64,000 nt of DNA from Oreocharis arfaki (Eukaryota; Chordata; Aves; Passeriformes; Paramythiidae), in NCBI GenBank assembly GCA_013398015.1, contig VZRR01003274.1, positions 124,265 to 188,264 of the forward strand, in the 5' to 3' direction. Below are positions 58,241 through 64,000 of the stretch, piece after piece. The position numbers and the translations under genes are program-made. The stretch's first letter is position 1; every line of letters begins with the position of its first letter. A model generated the notes under the pieces. It saw only the letters and a list, made by a program, of their open reading frames with translations, had not been told where the DNA came from and did not search any database.

Positions 58241-58290
58241 GAATAGAATAGAATAGAATAGAATAGAATAGAATAGAATAGAATAGAATA
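58241..58290. repeat. (GAATA)10 pentanucleotide microsatellite
   Basis: Ten perfect tandem copies of GAATA. Chance frames across it read as repetitive YSILF-type peptides, an artefact of the repeat. Confidence 0.98.
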
Positions 58291-58950
58291 ACACAACAAG
58301 TAATATAATTACAACAAAGAATCTATCTTTTCTAAGTAGGTGCAAGATATCGGGGATTCTTTCTTTTTCAATCCATATTTAGAGCAGTGAAGCTACTTTG
58401 AGCCCCTTGAAAAAACAGTGAATTCCAAAGCCAGCTGGATAAGAATGCCAATTTTGGAGCATGGAGCAAGGCTGACCCCTCAGCAGGAAATTATTCTGTG
58501 CTTTGGGTCTGTCTGGATTCGGGACTGGAGGGGTGAGTGGCCCTATCCTCCCAGCAGGAGAACTAACAGCACCCTCTGCTGCCCTCTGAAAATTATCCAA
58601 AGCACGATTTCATCAAATGTAATGGCAGCAGCTTTGGACTTTTGTCCGCAGAGCTCAGACAAGTCATGAATTAGAGAGAAAAAAGGGAAAAAGAGAAGGG
58701 AAAAATCCCTGTGCCAAGCAGGAGCTCCTCAGACTCATCCTGTCACTGCAATCCAGCCTCAACCACCCAGTGTGACCCCTCACAGGGTGAGGGGAGGCCC
58801 TGATCCAGATGAAGCCCCTTTTTGGGTGACAGCAGGGAAAACTGGGGGGAAATTACTCAGCTCACTCTCCCGGGGGTGGAAACAATGGGGGCTGAGGGGA
58901 ATTTGGCCCTGAAGAGGGATGAATCCATGGGGTGATGAAGGGAAGGGCTG

Positions 58951-59340
58951 GTATTAGGCCTAGTATTTACTAGGCAGTTACAAGGCAGTTACTAGTAATT
59001 ATTAGGCAGGTATTAAGTAGCTACCAGCAGCTGTTAGGCAGACAATAGGCAGTAACTATTACTTGCTAGGCAACTACAAGGCAGCAATCAGTAATTTAGT
59101 AATTTTTACATAACAGGGAGCTACAAAGTCATTACTAGCAGTTGTTAGGCACTAAGATGTTACCAGTGGTTACCACACAGTTATTGCAATGTTACTGGAC
59201 TCTTACTAGTAGTTATTAAGCAGTTACTAGAGACTTACTAGCTCTAGTAGTTACAGGGAATTACTAGATGAGGGCTACTAGCTCTGTGGCAATTACAAGG
59301 CAGTTACTAACTAATTACTAGCAGTCACTAGCAGTCATTG
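58951..59340 (+). repeat. Degenerate TTACTAG/GGCAG minisatellite
   Basis: Variants of TTACTAGGCAG, TTACTAGTA, ACAAGGCAGTTACTA and GCAGTCACTAGCAGTCATTG recur irregularly over about 390 bp. No open frame is maintained. It reads as a strongly diverged tandem array with a unit of roughly 10-20 bp. Confidence 0.8.
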
Positions 59341-62300
59341 AATGGCTTTGGTCAGTGTTTTAAGAGCATTGACTGATCAGTTGTAGAATGAAAATCAAGT
59401 TAAAAACAAAAAAAACCCCACACACTTAGCAATGCATAAATGTGGGCTTTATTTAAAATATGTGAAGCATCCATTAGCAGCAGTTTTCCCCTTTGTCAGT
59501 TAAATTTAGTACTACTCTTGGAAGCAGAAATAACTCCAGTGGAATTAATCACTCTCTTTAGAAAGCTGACAGCTATTTTAAGCAGTCAGCTTTCTGGAAG
59601 AAAGTATGCGTGCTCTTCAAAGGAATATACTTGGGGAAAGTTGCAATATGGTCTTGCCATGGTTAGGTTTAAATCCCTATTTTCACACTTACTTCCTAAA
59701 TTGAATTGTCGTGTTTCTGAACTGCAAAATGTGCTTTGGTACATTGACAGCTTCAGAAGTACTTTGACCTCCTGGAAATTTCAAGGGGTTTTAAGAGTAT
59801 GAAGGCTGGGGTTTTTTAAATCCTCAGTGTTTAGAGGTATCTCACACCCTTATTTATAGCGTGGAACTCGTACAGGTTTTGCTGTGAGCCAGACACAGCA
59901 AGGACTGTTGGTTGTGTTTGTCAGTTCATACCTGTGCCAAACAAGCTATGGAACTGCATTTGACAGGTACTTTCTGGTCTGATAGTCTATGGGAACAGAG
60001 GGGATCCTTTTCTTAAGTGCAAAATGAGCAGTAACTTTCAGCTTTGGAAAGACTCAGTGGCACAATTCTGTGTCATTTTATCACACAATACACACATGCT
60101 GCCCTTGGGGTTTTTGTTTGTTTTAGTGTAAGGAGTTTCTTTTGACTCAGTGGTAACAGGCTAAAAGCCCTTGGTGCCCATAGGAATGTGGTTAATCTGT
60201 ACTTACAGCCATGCATCCTTTTCTCAGACTCAGTAAACAGCTCTTATATGTTATAAATTACTAATTTTCTCCTCTCCCTCCTTCAGCACATCTTATTCAC
60301 TTACTGGAAATGAGACAGAGTTTGGGTACCAATTTACTGCTCGTGTTTCTCACCCAGTATTCCACAAGCCCATTTTAAATAGCACTGGGAGTAGGCTGAG
60401 AAATAACATTGCACAAACTGCTCTTATGGGAGCATTGTATGTCAGAAAAGAGCTGGGCAGAAGGACCAGTACCTTGTCTTAACCTGCCCCAGAGAGTCTG
60501 CAAAGTGAGGATTGGGAGGTGTATTTCTTACTGTGTTCTTAAGGCACAAGGAGGACTAAAACATGACAGTGTGGAAAGGGAACAGTCTGTTATCCTAAGG
60601 ATTCTTCTTTGGAAGAAATCAACCACTCAGCATAGACTTAATCAGCTTTCTGTTGCACCCTAGTCAAGTTTTGATGGTGTGTTTCAAAAAAGCAAAGCAC
60701 AGTTGGATCAAATCACCCTCACAGGAATTGAAATAAAAAAATCAAATACTTGTTTTCTGAAATCCTATTTGTTGCAGTAAAAATTATTTGACAATTTTAA
60801 AAAGTGCAGCTTTTTTTTCTGATAAAAGCAGAATATCTGATTTCAGTCTGCTGCAGCACTGACAGGCTGGCCCAGCTCTCGTGGGTGTGATAGGAAAAAG
60901 GAAGCAGAGAACAAGCTTAGCCATGTGTCATAGCCAGATTTGTGATAATGTAGTGTTCAAGGACATATAAAAAAGCTTGTAACTTAACTTTTGTGACAGT
61001 ATTCTGTGGGAAAAAATTCTTAGTGTTTGAGTGATGAAACTAGTTTATAGAAACATGCAGTGCCAGCGTTAACAGCATTCATTTCCAAGCAGAACCCAGT
61101 TCGGTGTTTCATTTTTTCACATTCCCATGAGCTTTGAAAACAAAACAAAAATCACTCAAAATATATTCAGTGAGTAAACTCACTGAGAAAATGAAAATTT
61201 AATGCTACTATAATATTGTTTCCTTGGTGAAAAGTCTTTCACCTAACTGCAGAAATGGAAATCTCACTGGTTGAGCCTCCCTTCCTCATATAGGAATACA
61301 GTGCTCTAATACCACAGTCCAGTGTATTTGATAGGGGATTTAAAGTCTGTCACCTTTTCCTGCCCTTTCTGAGTTGAATTTCTGTGGATATCTGAGTGTA
61401 TTTCTAAGTTTCTTGTCTGTGTAGTGGCTGTGCTTCCTGCTGCCCCACAGACAAAAGGGGCTGGATTTCAGTGCTGCTCTTTGCCTGCAGTTTTAGACAC
61501 CTGATACTCTCAGCATCCAAGCTTTTGTTCATCTCTCCTCCCCTTATGGAGCAGGAATATGATGGCCTGACTGCAAGCAATAGAGTTTGAACATCGTGCA
61601 GAGCTGCAGCCAGCCAGCTGAGCCAAATGACTGCGTGCAGGCGCCTGCCTTTCCTGCTTGCAGAGTGAAACAAATTAATGTGGTGCACGTGATGCAAATT
61701 AACCTGTTCTGCAGAGCTGCTGGGACAGGCTTGAGCATGCAGTTATAGTGGGGCTGGCAGGTGGTCCTGGCGAGGTGTGTAACCCCATGGCTTGCGAGGA
61801 TGTGCCTCGGAGACAGCCGTGTGAGAGGGCTCGTAAACTGGGAAAAGGTGTGAGTCACTATTTGCTCTTGAGGAGCTGCAGTTGTTGTACCTGATTCGTG
61901 TATATCCACCTACTCCTCATTAAAATGCCGTGTTTGCTGCTGGCATTTGAAGGTACAATTTGGCCGTGTCATTTTGTGGGTTTAGTGCCCTGAACTTGAA
62001 ACTTTATGCCTTTGCCTTAAGGGGTTTGTCTAGCCTAGACTTTTTCTTTACTCCATTATTCTGCTTTCTGTCTTCTTTGCCCTGCAGAATTGGGAGAGAA
62101 AAGTTAATAATAGGCTAAAGCTGGAAGCATTTCCTTTTTAATCAAGTGGTAGAAAATTCTGGGTTGAACAGGCTTTTTAAATTACCCGGTTTCTGATATT
62201 TTAATTAATGTTACTATTTTTCCTACCACATTTATATTACCCGCAGGGAATTCTTTTTTCCCTGTCTTTCCTACATGGAATTCTACAAAGATTCCTCTGC

Positions 62301-64000
62301 AATTAATGCAGCAAAAATAAGAAAACAGACAGCAGAGGTTTAAAGTTGGAAAGACATTCACAAACTTCTCTCAAGTAGTAAAATATGCAAGTATCATAAT
62401 ATTAAAATGTCCTTAAGCCTTCTCACATCAGTGGCTTTATGGAATTGCTATGCCAATAAGGAAAAAAATAATTTTAAAAAAAGCTGGGTGTGATTCTAAG
62501 ATTACAATGGAGAATAGAGAACAGTAAACAAATCATTATCTTCCAACTCACACAGTAAGAGTCTGATTCATTATTATTAGGCAACTTGTTTGGTTTCAGA
62601 TTTCCTAAATCCACCTCAGTTATTTCTACTTTTTAAATTTATTTAAAGTCCTTCAGGTTTTTGGTTAAGAGAGTCTGGAGTTCCCATTGCCTTTTCAATG
62701 CCCATAATTTCTGTGTCTGAACATTGAAACAATGAAGTTGTTCCCTGTCCTCACTGTTATTTACTATTATCTCAGACTGCTTTTAATTTCACTTCACCTG
62801 ATGTATTAGCTGCTGTGTCTGCTCTCAGAATGCACAAGTCAGAAAATTACACCAATAAATAGTATGCTGGGTTTCAAGCACACATTTATTGTTATGATTT
62901 ATTCTGATTTATTTATTTATTTAATAACAGTTTCTATTTATTCATGCCGTTTTTAAGTCACATTGGAGATAAGAATGAGAAGTCATTTTTATGAGAGCAA
63001 AAGTGGATGTTTTGAGGGAACTCTTCATGCACCAGTCTTTGTAAAGTTTGAGTGGGTTTTGGTAATTAATAAATTGTAAGTGATCCATGGCTTGACTTAT
63101 GCTGGAGAATTTGTAAGAATGAGACTGACTCACTAAAACATTAGTTTTGAATCAAATTATTGCCTTACAAACTTCAATCTCAAGCTTTTAAGGTGGTATC
63201 ATAACAACTAAAATTATGAAGCAGAACTCCACGTGTGACTTAAGTGGAACATTGACTCAGGGCACAGTGATGCAGCAAATACACTGACTGTGTTTGCTCA
63301 AAGGAGTCGCTCACAAAAGCACTTGGTTTGAAACACCTGTTTTCTGACAAAACCAGTGAATTCAAACAAAGATTGTTCACACCCTAACTGAAAACAGTCA
63401 TTTTAAGTGATGCTGTTTATGCCAGTTCTGGTGTTTAGGATAGTACTGAAAGGCCTCATCAGTTCCATTCATAAGAATGAAGTTTTAGCTCATCCCTTTG
63501 CAGTAAGCAACTTATTTCTCCTGTGCTACCATTGCAGGATTCAGAGATGTGCAGAAATAAAAACCAGATTTCAAACTTAAAAGCCTAAATACAAATGTAC
63601 CTACATGTGACAATGTATATTTTAAGGGTGTTGACCAAGTTTTGTCCCCTGTCTCTGTGCAGGGGCATAAGCCAACTTTCCAGCCTTCTTCTTTCTCACC
63701 TCCTCTCACCTCTGTCTTTCTTCTCTTAGGGCTCCATAGCCTCTGCAGCATGTCTGCAATTTAAGTCTGATTGTAAAGAAGCCCTCTATTAAAATGCCCA
63801 AGTATCTCAGATGACTACTATAAATGAATAGTGTTACAAACCCAAGAAGGAATACAGATTGACTTTTGTGTGCATGTGTTTTGCTTTTTTAGCACTTTGC
63901 AGGTATTTTGATTGATAAAATCCTTTTAGCACTGATTCTCTGTCCTAGACTTTAAGTTCTTGAAGCATCATAAGAGCTAAAATAATCACAAGAAATATTA

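Larger units (their letters stand above)
56821..64000. other. Region upstream of SMYD1
   Basis: About 7.2 kb with no recognised gene. By human synteny the neighbour on this side should be KRCC1, but no KRCC1 coding sequence is seen. The stretch holds the (GAATA)10 microsatellite, a degenerate minisatellite (58951-59340) and, after about 59.4 kb, mostly AT-rich unique-looking sequence. Confidence 0.6.

Noticed and set aside
58561..58590. CTCF-like words in caccctctgctgccctctga
   Set aside because: Each reading has two or more mismatches to the core consensus, within what chance allows.
56821..64000. Search for KRCC1 expected by synteny beyond SMYD1
   Set aside because: No frame resembles KRCC1; it is presumably beyond the right edge or only its noncoding part could be here.
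1..64000. CRISPR arrays, operons, tRNA or rRNA genes, or an endogenous viral gene
   Set aside because: No regularly spaced repeats with unique spacers, no cloverleaf or rRNA signatures and no viral gag/pol-like frames were seen; the genome type is vertebrate nuclear.

Overview
The window is a vertebrate nuclear locus, most likely from a bird. It has spliced genes with GT-AG introns, short introns, and several 3' ends of CR1 retrotransposons carrying the characteristic ATTCTRTG-type terminal octamers. The predicted FABP1 protein closely resembles chicken liver FABP. I cannot place the bird more precisely by reading. No bacterial, phage, CRISPR or operon structure is present.

Three complete protein-coding genes can be assembled exon by exon, each with reading phase maintained across every junction. 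THNSL2 (threonine synthase-like 2) is on the minus strand: 8 coding exons from 16083 down to 8518, 489 aa. FABP1 (liver fatty-acid-binding protein) is on the plus strand: 4 exons, 26759-29963, 127 aa. SMYD1 (muscle SET/MYND lysine methyltransferase) is on the minus strand: 10 coding exons from 56393 down to 32324, 491 aa including a 39-bp cassette microexon. From memory, gene order and relative orientation match human 2p11 (SMYD1, FABP1 and THNSL2 as +, -, + when this window is read on its minus strand). This is conserved synteny, not a pathway or operon: the genes are a phospho-amino-acid lyase-like enzyme, a liver/gut lipid carrier and a striated-muscle methyltransferase.

Region by region: 1-8314 is intergenic DNA downstream of THNSL2 with no gene recognised. 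8315-16.9 kb is THNSL2 plus a GC-rich promoter. 17-26.4 kb is intergenic with a CR1 and two CTCF-like motifs. 26.4-30.0 kb is FABP1 with a readable liver/gut-type promoter (TATA, DR1/PPRE-like, HNF1-like, GATA, FOX sites). 30.0-32.3 kb is the gap between the convergent 3' ends of FABP1 and SMYD1. 32.3-56.5 kb is SMYD1. 56.5-64 kb is upstream of SMYD1 and has a (GAATA)10 microsatellite and a degenerate TTACTAG-rich minisatellite but no gene.

The most interesting unexplained structure is a diverged interspersed repeat present in two inverted copies in SMYD1 introns 4 and 1. The copies flank exons 2-4, a geometry that favours double-stranded pre-mRNA and back-splicing. I found no novel gene system.
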